16,740 bases of DNA from Bacteroidales bacterium UBA3743 (GTDB lineage Bacteria; Bacteroidota; Bacteroidia; Bacteroidales; Paludibacteraceae), in the NCBI GenBank assembly GCA_002371265.1, contig DFGT01000036.1:1-16740 (forward strand), read 5' to 3'. How positions within the stretch are numbered: the stretch's first letter is position 1; every line of letters starts with the position of its first letter. The position numbers and the translations under genes are program-made. The notes under the pieces were generated by a model. It saw only the letters and a list, made by a program, of their open reading frames with translations, was not told the DNA's origin and did not search any database. This document shows, in pieces, positions 1 through 7,178 of this stretch.

Positions 1-3000
1 TTCCGAAACTTGCCGACTGCGGCGAGGGAGTGAAGGCTCCGAGAATATTGGCAGGCGACACGATCATAGCCAACGGCACAAAAGTCGTGGTGGACTCGGT
101 GTCGTATCCCAACGCGTCGGATTCGAGCATAATAAGCGGCAAGGGCCATATCTGTATGCCAATCGTCAAGAACATCCAGCTGAAGATGGAGTTCAATGAG
201 ATAACCATCAACTGTGCCAAGGAGCTGGTGAAGGGCAAGGTCGTGTCCGTGTGGGATGACAAGACCTGCGCCATGATAGACATCGACGAGCTAGGCGGCC
301 AGAACTCAACAGGCGGCACGGACAACACCGCATCCGACGCCACAGTGGAGGAGTATGACCCGTCGACAGCCAACGACAAGCCGGCAGGAACGCTGATGGT
401 GGATAAGGACGGGACAGTCAAGTTCAAGACCAAGGATGGAAAAATCGAGGACATAGGAAAATCAATCACCCTATCCGCCCAGGAGTACCAGTCGAAGGAC
501 TTCCTTTCCGACAACGCCCACTACATAGAGTTCTACAATGAGGACAAGAACAACGCGTTCGACAACAACGCCCAGGGATATTATGACAAAATATCCAAAT
601 ACGAGTATTTTGACTCGCCATTGAACAAGGTGGTGCTTCCATGGCTTGCCAACAATCCGGGAAAGATAAAGAAAATCAAGGCGAGAGAGGTGAAGAAGAA
701 AGAAACGATCGCCTCTTTCGAATCCGTCATGTTCGTCATTCCGAGTGGCGACAGCTATATCCAGCTGGATGCCAAGCAGGATAAGGACGGAAACTATGAT
801 CTGCAAATCCCTGGATGGGCAGACGTGGACTATTCAACGCCGATCTATGCCATCGCCCGCAACTCAGCAGAGTCGTCATATTTTGACGCCGGCAAGATGA
901 TGCAGGCAAACTATGCGGAGAGGACACATAAACTTAACATAGTGTCGTTGGTGGGTGATTTGGATGCTTCTTATAAAACGGCTGTGGAAAAATCACTGAA
1001 AGATATTTATGGTCGACTTGGTATCTCATGGACTGTAGAGGTTACAAAACTCGACAACGATACTATCAAAAATGTAATTTTGGATGACGGATTGTCTATT
1101 ACGGCTGATGATGAGAGTAGTTGGAAGAGCGAGACAAGGGAGATGCGCACTATTCGCAAATTGTATCAGCACTCCGTTACAACTATTGACAAAGATGCCG
1201 CATATCTGTTTGTCGTGAACCATCCAGAGGAGAAAAATTTCAATGGAGTAGAGGGCGATATGCCTCGAAGCCAGTCAGTGGGGTACATTTTCAAGGATAA
1301 TGTGACAGATGCGTCAAAATTCGGTCGCCTTGTAGCCCACGAGATAGGTCATGGTGTGTATAAACTTCAGCATACATTCGATTATGACGGATTGAAGGAT
1401 AAGAAGGAGCAGACCGATAACCTGATGGACTACAATGGAGGAGACTTCCTCGCTCACTACCAGTGGAGAGTCATGCAGGACTCTGTCATGTTTGTGTGGG
1501 GCTTGTTCCAGGATGATGAGGATGGATTCGCATTTGATAAAACTTATAGTGCATTTTGTTTTGACGATAGTGATTTGTCAGAAGCTTTAAAAGAGGATTT
1601 ACGTTATTTTTATCTTCCTGATGGTCGCATTGTTGATCTTTCCAAAACATCGAATTTAGTATGTGGATTCTATGATGAGAAAGACTCATATCCAGATGCT
1701 CGTGGTGCAATTTTCTGTTTTGATATAGATTCATATAGAGGCTATCATGTATATGCAGATGGTACTAAAAACACACTAGGATATGGATTGAAGAATAATA
1801 AAACAGTGCTCCCATGTAATGCAATTTTAGCAGACAATCAAAACGTTGAAGCTTATAGGGTTTTTAAGACAGACGATGGATTATTAGTGAAGTCTTCAAA
1901 AGGAAAAGTTTTGACAATTCATGTGAAATTAAAAACATGTAATTGTAAAAGTAAAATACTTCGTTTGTCTCCTTCTTTTTTGAATTCAAATTCGTTTGTC
2001 TTTTATAATCCATATTCTTATTATAAAGAAAACAATATGGGAAAGAACATGTATTACATGGGAAAAAACTATTTTCTTCCTATATCTGATTATTACGAGG
2101 AAAAAGGAAAAAATCAAAAGAATGTTGGTTTTTATTATCGCGAGTATAATAATAAAAAAGACTTGTTAGATGAATTAGAAGCATGTGAGAAATATAAAGA
2201 TGCATATGGAGAAAAGGATTATAGAGACGAGAGAAAAAATGTTTTTGAGGCTGCTCATAATTCTTATAATGGATATCCATTAAATTCTCCTTTTTCAATG
2301 ACAGCAATAAAAGACGAACATGTCAAAACTTCTGTGTTTAATGTAAAAAATGCATTTGAAAAAATGAAACCATGGGTTGATAAGAATTGGCAAATGACAA
2401 GTGTTACAGGAAACCCTAAGTCAAATAGACAACGTTTTTATAAAGCATCTACTATTGGAAATGAATTGGATATCGCAAGTTATAATAATGAATTAAAAGA
2501 TAATGTATTATATGAGGTATATTACGATGCAGCTAATGGGGTTAATGGAAAAACTGTTTTCTATAATTCGGAAGAAATTCGTTATGTTTGTTATGGATAT
2601 ATCATGGCTTATATGAATTTAAGTGCTTACGAGGCGGCTTTCTCGGCATTCAACTTTTTTGATAAAGAATACTCATCGGATCCTTATGATTGGGTAAATG
2701 AAACTAATTATAATAGTATAACAGTCCCTTTTTTACTAAAAGCAATGTATGACGGATATTATTATTATGGCAATAGAATGTTTCAGAGTAATTTTGTTCC
2801 TGAATCTTTTGGTATGTATACATTGTATGACGAGAAAATGCTTCTCGTAGATTTGGATTATGATTTAAGTGATTTGGCTATTGATTTTATTTTTCTATAC
2901 GGAACTGGGTATTCTGCTCAATCGGCAAAAGGAGCTATTAAAGTTGTTGGAAAATTTACCATTGGTATGTTGGCAGATGCTTTATTACAAGTTGGTTTTA

Positions 3001-3446
3001 TGATGATGGCAGATGAAACACTTACGTTTAAGGAAGCTTTTTATAAAATCGAATGGGATAAAGTAGTAAATTCAGGAATTGAAAATCTATATCCTAATTG
3101 GTTATCTGCGTCTTATCTTGGTTGTCTCAGAACACTTTTGAAAACATTGGATAATGATGATCGTAATTTTTGGAAAGCTGCAGAAACTTGTATGAATTCT
3201 TTTTTGAGTAATTCGATTGCTCGTTTTGCTACCAAAAAAATATGGATGATAAATAATGTTGATATAAATTTAAGAATAATTTTTGAAAGAAATCTAAGGT
3301 ATCACACTAGACATTTCTTGCAACAATTAGCATCTTATGGCTTCAATAGAGATACTTTAGAATGGTTCGTTTCTGATATCGTAGGAAAAAAATTCTTTTC
3401 TGACTATAAACATGAACTGGATTATATCCATTTTAATGAAGAGTAA
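1..3446 (+). CDS. Polymorphic toxin-like protein with metalloprotease domain, 3' part of gene
   Basis: The reading frame is open to the left edge, so the GTG at 30 is internal and the true start is outside the window. Residues below count from nt 30. Residues 1-295 are GC-rich, hydrophilic and unassigned. About 296-490 looks like a zinc metalloprotease: HEIGHGVYKLQH at 437-448 gives an HExxH helix plus a third His, and NLMDY at 464-468 resembles a Met-turn. Residues 467-499 are a segment repeated at 4092-4190. From residue 500 to the stop the DNA becomes very AT-rich and the protein is a different module. It has a hydrophobic Gly/Ala stretch near 947-997 and an unrecognised C-terminus of about 130 residues. 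I infer a polymorphic toxin in which a conserved secreted body and processing protease carry an exchangeable tip. A small membrane protein gene follows immediately, as immunity genes do. The toxic activity is unknown. A non-toxic surface metalloprotease is the alternative. Confidence 0.65.
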   Translation, partial: PKLADCGEGVKAPRILAGDTIIANGTKVVVDSVSYPNASDSSIISGKGHICMPIVKNIQLKMEFNEITINCAKELVKGKVVSVWDDKTCAMIDIDELGGQNSTGGTDNTASDATVEEYDPSTANDKPAGTLMVDKDGTVKFKTKDGKIEDIGKSITLSAQEYQSKDFLSDNAHYIEFYNEDKNNAFDNNAQGYYDKISKYEYFDSPLNKVVLPWLANNPGKIKKIKAREVKKKETIASFESVMFVIPSGDSYIQLDAKQDKDGNYDLQIPGWADVDYSTPIYAIARNSAESSYFDAGKMMQANYAERTHKLNIVSLVGDLDASYKTAVEKSLKDIYGRLGISWTVEVTKLDNDTIKNVILDDGLSITADDESSWKSETREMRTIRKLYQHSVTTIDKDAAYLFVVNHPEEKNFNGVEGDMPRSQSVGYIFKDNVTDASKFGRLVAHEIGHGVYKLQHTFDYDGLKDKKEQTDNLMDYNGGDFLAHYQWRVMQDSVMFVWGLFQDDEDGFAFDKTYSAFCFDDSDLSEALKEDLRYFYLPDGRIVDLSKTSNLVCGFYDEKDSYPDARGAIFCFDIDSYRGYHVYADGTKNTLGYGLKNNKTVLPCNAILADNQNVEAYRVFKTDDGLLVKSSKGKVLTIHVKLKTCNCKSKILRLSPSFLNSNSFVFYNPYSYYKENNMGKNMYYMGKNYFLPISDYYEEKGKNQKNVGFYYREYNNKKDLLDELEACEKYKDAYGEKDYRDERKNVFEAAHNSYNGYPLNSPFSMTAIKDEHVKTSVFNVKNAFEKMKPWVDKNWQMTSVTGNPKSNRQRFYKASTIGNELDIASYNNELKDNVLYEVYYDAANGVNGKTVFYNSEEIRYVCYGYIMAYMNLSAYEAAFSAFNFFDKEYSSDPYDWVNETNYNSITVPFLLKAMYDGYYYYGNRMFQSNFVPESFGMYTLYDEKMLLVDLDYDLSDLAIDFIFLYGTGYSAQSAKGAIKVVGKFTIGMLADALLQVGFMMMADETLTFKEAFYKIEWDKVVNSGIENLYPNWLSASYLGCLRTLLKTLDNDDRNFWKAAETCMNSFLSNSIARFATKKIWMINNVDINLRIIFERNLRYHTRHFLQQLASYGFNRDTLEWFVSDIVGKKFFSDYKHELDYIHFNEE
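1428..1526 (+). repeat. Conserved toxin junction segment, copy 1 (within the large gene)
   Basis: These 33 codons, from DYNGGDFLAHYQW to GLFQDDEDG, reappear at 4092-4190 with 31 of 33 residues identical and 86 of 99 bases identical by my count; most differences are silent. The segment sits at the end of the metalloprotease domain, exactly where base composition falls and the variable tip begins. It is a plausible site of recombination between tips. Confidence 0.85.
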
Positions 3447-3467
3447 CGTTCTAAATTTTGAGTGAAA

Positions 3468-3752
3468 ATGTCAATTGGAAAGTTTATTGAAGATTTTTTG
3501 TCTGGGAAAATAAAATCTAAGCAACTTTATTGGATTGCCTATTTAGGACTGTCTATAATGGAACTTTTAACTTTATACGCACTAATTGTGGATTATGATA
3601 ATTTAGTTTTGGGTCCAAGTGATTCGAGTAAAGGAAATGCATTTACAACAGTCCATATGATTGGCGGAAAATGTTTAGTTTTTTTTGTGATAATCGTTCT
3701 ATTGATTTATTCTTTGTACAAAACATATTGCTATTGGAAACATAGAAAATAA
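3468..3752 (+). CDS. Small two-TM membrane protein, candidate immunity protein
   Basis: I take the ATG at 3468 (MSIGKFIEDF) rather than the GTG six bases upstream; this gives 94 aa. The gene starts 21 bp after the stop of the toxin-like gene and shares its low GC. Two hydrophobic segments are visible, about residues 22-42 and 66-87, joined by a short polar loop. The N-terminus (GKIKSK) and the C-terminus (KHRK) are basic, which suggests both ends face the cytoplasm. There is no signal peptide and I do not recognise the family. Position and composition suggest a membrane-bound immunity protein against the preceding tip, which would fit a toxin acting at the inner membrane or periplasm. That role is inference from context only. 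Confidence 0.6.
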   Translation: MSIGKFIEDFLSGKIKSKQLYWIAYLGLSIMELLTLYALIVDYDNLVLGPSDSSKGNAFTTVHMIGGKCLVFFVIIVLLIYSLYKTYCYWKHRK

Positions 3753-3812
3753 AAAGTGAGTGAAGACAAATATTGCCTTGTATTGTTTTTTTCTACGTAA
3801 ATAAAGATGGAC

Positions 3813-3909
3813 GGTACGTGTCAAGTCTAAAAGAGATGTTGATTTTCGAAGATGGGCAAATAAAGTCTTGAAGGAATACCTTGTTAAAGGTTATGCCATC
3901 AATAATAGG
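3813..3909 (+). pseudogene. RhuM-family pseudogene, C-terminal-half fragment
   Basis: The frame through nt 3820 reads VKSKRDVDFRRWANKVLKEY followed by LVKGYAINNR. This matches the well-conserved middle of Virulence RhuM-family proteins, which typically read G-Y-R-V-x-S then F-R-x-W-A-x-x-x-L-x-x-Y. Just upstream GGTACGT looks like a damaged GGT-TAC-CGT (GYR) with two bases lost. There is no start codon, and the similarity stops at 3909 before stop codons at 3923 and 3926. The missing N-terminal half occurs at 4909-5183. RhuM proteins are often found on mobile or accessory DNA; their molecular function is not settled. Non-functional. Confidence 0.75.
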
Positions 3910-3928
3910 GTGGCGGCATGGTTGATGA

Positions 3929-4048
3929 TTTCGCTCCGTCTGCTTGAAATTTTCTATTGTCGGTGATAAATGGATACAGCTCCAATGCAAAAAAAATCAT
4001 AGCCTGTATTTTGACGTATGTGGAAAAGTGCTAATTTTACGGCCATAA
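3929..4048 (+). other. Short open remnant, possibly decayed coding sequence
   Basis: A 39-codon stretch without a start is bounded by stops at 3926 and 4046. It reads with coding-like composition, including KFSIVGDKWIQLQ and LYFDVCGKVLI. It may be the decayed end of the RhuM fragment or of a toxin tip. I recognise no family, and chance is possible. Confidence 0.2.
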
Positions 4049-4058
4049 AAGTTTGGAA

Positions 4059-4310
4059 ATGAACAAAGTGAGGGCGGCATACAAAAGATTGGACTACAAC
4101 AATGGCGATTTCTTGGCTCACTACCAGTGGAGAGTTATGCAGGACTCTGTCATGTTCGTTTGGGGATTGTTCCAGGATGATGAGAATGGAATGTGGACTA
4201 TTAGAAATCTTTTTTTTAATATTGTTTGTTTGGGAGATTTTGCTGATGTTTTTTCTGTACTTGGTCTTACAACTACAACAGAGACAAATTGGGATGATAT
4301 TACTAAGTGA
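4059..4310 (+). CDS. Orphan toxin-tip fragment carrying the conserved junction
   Basis: The ORF from ATG 4059 (MNKVRAAYKRL) encodes 83 aa; a stop at 4032 closes the frame upstream. Residues 12-44 repeat the junction of the large toxin-like gene. The remaining 39 residues (MWTIRNLFFN to NWDDITK) share nothing with the large protein's tip. There is no signal peptide and no metalloprotease. It is best explained as an orphan C-terminal module: a stub with alternative tip sequence that could be joined to the full-length gene by recombination through the shared segment. The tail is short, so the tip is probably truncated by deletion or frameshift. The putative immunity gene starts 9 bp later. Whether it is expressed is unknown; the leader has no convincing ribosome site. 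Confidence 0.6.
   Translation: MNKVRAAYKRLDYNNGDFLAHYQWRVMQDSVMFVWGLFQDDENGMWTIRNLFFNIVCLGDFADVFSVLGLTTTTETNWDDITK
4092..4190 (+). repeat. Conserved toxin junction segment, copy 2 (orphan)
   Basis: Second copy of the segment at 1428-1526. The two amino-acid changes are Gly to Asn at the fourth residue and Asp to Asn next to the last. Mostly silent divergence suggests that the peptide was held constant while the DNA drifted, so this is not a very recent duplication. Confidence 0.85.
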
Positions 4311-4319
4311 TAGAACATT

Positions 4320-4838
4320 ATGTCGTTTAAGAATAGAGTTTTATATTTGTTGAAACAACGTTTGAGGAATCCTTTTTTGGTAGGTTATTATGCATTTATG
4401 ATTATGATATTATTTGTTATATCGTATAATGCTAATGCTACTGTTGTATATAGGTGCTTTTTCTTTTTAATACCAATATCGGGATTGATTTTACACTTAA
4501 TTGTTCCTATTCTAATAGAATCAAAATATTATTTAATAGGTGTGTGTGAGCATAATGGTATTGTGTCTATTACCTATCTAAAATATAATACAGAAATGAT
4601 TTTTAAAACACAAAAGAATCTATTAAAAATTAGGAAAGTAGAAGAGCAAACTAAAGGGATTGTCTTTGATGAATCTGTTGTAATAGGAGAGAAAACTTCA
4701 AAATTTTATTTTAAAAAAAGAATGGTATTTTATCTTTTTGAAAATTCAAAAAAGGAAATTCTTGAAAAAAAATTGCAGAAAATTATTGCAGATGTTGTTG
4801 ATCCTATTGAAGTATCTTTACCGGGGCTTAAGAAATAA
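4320..4838 (+). CDS. Two-TM membrane protein, candidate immunity protein for the orphan tip
   Basis: 172 aa, with ATG 9 bp after the TGA of the orphan tip ORF. A basic N-terminus (KNRVLYLLKQRLRN) precedes two hydrophobic helices, about residues 19-36 and 43-65. A Lys/Glu-rich domain of about 105 residues follows and probably lies in the cytoplasm; it is predicted alternating strand then helix (KKEILEKKLQKIIADV near the end). I recognise no family. The AT-rich composition matches the toxin tip and its neighbour. Position behind an orphan toxin module argues for an immunity protein. It is intact although its partner looks truncated, as expected if orphan immunity genes are kept for protection against rival cells. 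Confidence 0.6.
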   Translation: MSFKNRVLYLLKQRLRNPFLVGYYAFMIMILFVISYNANATVVYRCFFFLIPISGLILHLIVPILIESKYYLIGVCEHNGIVSITYLKYNTEMIFKTQKNLLKIRKVEEQTKGIVFDESVVIGEKTSKFYFKKRMVFYLFENSKKEILEKKLQKIIADVVDPIEVSLPGLKK

Positions 4839-4908
4839 AAGAAAATGAAATAATTTTCAACCGGCATATTTGATGGCCTGAATACTAAGGATTGATGGAA
4901 GATGATGG

Positions 4909-5183
4909 GATAAAAATGATATTAGTCAGTTTCTGATTTACATTGGCAATGACGGAAAATCCCTTTGAAAGTCGGGTTGAAAAAAGATACTGTATGGCTT
5001 ACTCAACAACAGATGGCGGACTTGTTTCAGTCGTCTAGGTCGAATGTGGTTGAGCATATCAAACACATTTATGAGGAAGAAAGTTCAACTTGTCGGAAAT
5101 TCCGACAGGTTCAAACAGAAGGAAACCGACAGGTTTAAAGAGAGTTGCCTTTCTACAATCTCGATATGATTATATCGTTAGGC
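4909..5183 (+). pseudogene. RhuM-family pseudogene, N-terminal-half fragment
   Basis: One frame (from 4909) reads DKNDISQFLIYIGNDGKS. After a frameshift near 4966 a second frame (from 4968) reads KVGLKKDTVWLTQQQMADLF, then SSRSNVVEHIKHIYEE and CRKFRQVQTEGNRQV. A nonsense TAA lies at 5136-5138 where family members have Lys. The frame resumes as RELPFYNLDMIISLG and similarity ends at 5183. This is the N-terminal half of a Virulence RhuM protein: the helix-turn-helix-like WLTQxQMAxLF segment and the FYNLDMIIS motif. The remainder of the family sequence is present at 3813-3909, upstream of this piece. At least two disabling changes make it non-functional. Confidence 0.8.
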
Positions 5184-5217
5184 AGAAAAAAGAAAAATAC
5201 ACTTTGTATAAAATAAA

Positions 5218-5300
5218 ATGAAACTAAAAAATGTTTAGCTCTGCTGGGCATCCTTTTATTCGCTGTGGTGGCGGCTCACGCTGACATCGCAAAAGATTGA
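5218..5300 (+). pseudogene. Frameshifted signal-peptide remnant of a secreted protein
   Basis: ATG at 5218 reads MKLKN and then hits a stop. If one base in the A-run at 5226-5231 is gained or lost, the frame continues as CLALLGILLFAVVAAHADIAKD before a TGA at 5298. The composite (basic start, 15-residue hydrophobic core, AHA-D cleavage site) is a textbook Sec signal peptide. It may be the beginning of another large secreted protein whose body has been deleted. Confidence 0.5.
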
Positions 5301-5447
5301 TGGTTGACGGTTGATGGTGGAAGGTTAAATTGATATTAAATAAATAAAGAGTGCCGCTTAATAGTGGAGACGGCACAGAGGAAACTAAGCTAAAAGCTAA
5401 TAGCTTATTTTCATCTCCTAATTATTTAATAGATTTCGCAAATTGTG
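5301..5447. repeat. Intergenic stretch with small hairpins and a GTTGATGG microrepeat
   Basis: No gene is seen. GGTTGATGG-like units repeat at about 5300-5326. Two perfect short stems follow: GTGCCG/CGGCAC (5351-5356 with 5371-5376) and TAAGCTA/TAGCTTA (5386-5392 with 5401-5407), the latter followed by four T residues. They could end transcription from the accessory region, but they are weak. Confidence 0.3.
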
Positions 5448-5455
5448 TAAATTTG
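5448..5455 (+). promoter_or_regulatory. Bacteroidetes -7 promoter element TAAATTTG
   Basis: A perfect match to TAnnTTTG, 22 bp before the ATG at 5478. No clear -33 TTTG is seen at the expected distance. It would give a leader of roughly 15 nt. Confidence 0.5.
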
Positions 5456-5477
5456 CAGAAATCAATCAGGAAGCCAA

Positions 5478-7058
5478 ATGAGAGTGGAAAATAAAGAAAA
5501 TATACAAAAGTTGCAGAATCTGCCCATCGGTATACAGGATTTTGAGAAACTGCGTTCTGGAAACTATCTGTATATAGACAAGAGTGCAATTATGTACGAA
5601 CTTGTCTCAACTGGCTGCTATTTCTTTCTTTCCCGTCCTCGCCGTTTCGGCAAGAGTATGCTGATCTCCATGCTTAAAGCCTACTTCCTTGGTAAAAAAG
5701 AGTTGTTCAAAGGTCTTGCTGTAGAGCAGTTGGAACATGAGTGGCTTGAATATCCTGTTTTGCATTTGGACCTGAATACAGCGAAATACATAGAGGAAGA
5801 TTCTCTCAACAATGTTTTGAACAATGCTCTTGAAAAATGGGAAGCCTTGTATGGATCTCGAAAGAGTGAGGTTGATTTCGGACTACGTTTTGAAGGGGTC
5901 ATTCAGCGTGCCCACGAAAAGACCGGTCGACGTGTGGTGATCCTTGTTGACGAGTACGACAAACCGATGCTGCAGGCAATTGGCAATGAAAAACTTCAAG
6001 ATGACTACAGAGCCACATTGAAGGGCTTTTATGGCGCACTCAAAAGTATGGATGCCCATATAAAGTTTGCCATTCTTACCGGCGTAACCAAGTTTGGAAA
6101 GGTCAGTGTGTTCAGCGACTTGAATAATCTGAAAGATATATCTTTAGATAGCCGATACTATAATGTTTGTGGCGTCGACCAATCGGAGCTTCATGGGGTG
6201 ATGCGTCCGTACGTTGAGCGTCTCGCAAGTGAGCAGGAAATATCGTTGGACGAAGCTTATTCCGAACTGAAAAAGCGATATGACGGATATCATTTCTCGG
6301 AAGACACAGATGGCATGTATAATCCGTTCAGCGTGCTCAACACATTGGATTCCTGCAAGTTCGGCAGCTATTGGTTTGAGACAGGCACTCCTTCATATCT
6401 GGTCCAATTGCTCAAACTGCACAACTACAACCTTGAGCAGATGGCAAACGAAGAGGTGACATCAGATATCCTGAATTCGATTGATTCGACGTCGACGAAT
6501 CCAATTCCCGTCATCTTCCAAAGCGGATATTTGACAATAAAAGGTTACGAAAAAGAGTTTGGGGTATATAAACTTGGTTTTCCAAATGAGGAGGTAAAGG
6601 AAGGATTCCTGAAATACCTGATGCCATACTATACACCTGTGAATGAGAACAATACAGGGTTCCAGATTATGAATTTTGTGCGTGAGGTGCGAGCAGGAAA
6701 AGTTGAAGATTTTATGAGCCGTCTGAAAAGTTTCTTCGCCAACACGCCATACGAGCTGGTACGCGATCTTGAAAACCACTATCAGAATGTGCTGTTTATC
6801 CTCTGCAATCTCTGCGGACTATACACCAAAGCCGAATACCACACCTCTGTGGGTCGTATCGACATGACCATCGAGACTCCTGACTACTGCTACGTGTTTG
6901 AATTCAAATTCGAGGGGACTGCTGAAGAAGCTTTGCAACAGATAAAAGAAAAGCAATATGCCCTCCCATTCATGTCCAGCGGCAAGAAAATCATCTGCAT
7001 AGGAGCCAATTTCAGTGCGAAGGAGAGAAATATTGAAAGGTATGTGGTGGAAAGCTAG
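5478..7058 (+). CDS. AAA-ATPase-like protein with C-terminal PD-(D/E)XK nuclease domain
   Basis: 526 aa, the normal size for this family (AAA-ATPase_like PF09820 plus DUF1703/PD-(D/E)XK_9). The N-terminus LPIGIQDFEKLR and YIDKSAIM are hallmarks. The P-loop is the unusual RRFGKS at residues 55-60. Walker B is ILVDEYDKP, with D158 and E159. The C-terminal nuclease-like core has GRID (D462) and EFKF (E475, K477), the D...ExK signature, followed by a Gln-containing helix (EEALQQIKEKQYA). The catalytic residues appear intact. These genes occur in many copies in Bacteroidales genomes and their cellular role is not established; nuclease or defence-like functions have been guessed. It is preceded by a decayed accessory region and by its own promoter element. 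No neighbour suggests a pathway. Confidence 0.88.
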   Translation: MRVENKENIQKLQNLPIGIQDFEKLRSGNYLYIDKSAIMYELVSTGCYFFLSRPRRFGKSMLISMLKAYFLGKKELFKGLAVEQLEHEWLEYPVLHLDLNTAKYIEEDSLNNVLNNALEKWEALYGSRKSEVDFGLRFEGVIQRAHEKTGRRVVILVDEYDKPMLQAIGNEKLQDDYRATLKGFYGALKSMDAHIKFAILTGVTKFGKVSVFSDLNNLKDISLDSRYYNVCGVDQSELHGVMRPYVERLASEQEISLDEAYSELKKRYDGYHFSEDTDGMYNPFSVLNTLDSCKFGSYWFETGTPSYLVQLLKLHNYNLEQMANEEVTSDILNSIDSTSTNPIPVIFQSGYLTIKGYEKEFGVYKLGFPNEEVKEGFLKYLMPYYTPVNENNTGFQIMNFVREVRAGKVEDFMSRLKSFFANTPYELVRDLENHYQNVLFILCNLCGLYTKAEYHTSVGRIDMTIETPDYCYVFEFKFEGTAEEALQQIKEKQYALPFMSSGKKIICIGANFSAKERNIERYVVES

Positions 7059-7120
7059 AGGCTAGTAGGGTATTGGAATGTGGGGGTGATTGAGGTCAAA
7101 AAAATAAATTTATGCTTTTG

Positions 7121-7154
7121 TTTGCTCATCCAATAGCGAAAAAAACTAAATTTG
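7121..7154 (+). promoter_or_regulatory. Promoter of the phosphofructokinase gene
   Basis: TTTG (7121-7124) and TAAATTTG (7147-7154) are separated by 22 bp, close to the Bacteroidetes -33/-7 spacing. The predicted start of transcription is near 7160, giving a leader of about 18 nt before ATG 7179. Confidence 0.65.
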
Positions 7155-7178
7155 TAGAAAACTAAAGCTGATTGATCT

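Noticed and set aside
3793..3990. Minus-strand 65-codon ORF over the RhuM fragment
   Set aside because: The plus strand in this stretch carries recognisable RhuM sequence; the minus ORF is a shadow.
5091..5107. Perfect 8-bp inverted repeat TGTCGGAA-A-TTCCGACA, possible operator or terminator
   Set aside because: It lies inside the RhuM pseudogene coding frame (CRKFRQV) and has no T-tract; the coding history explains it.
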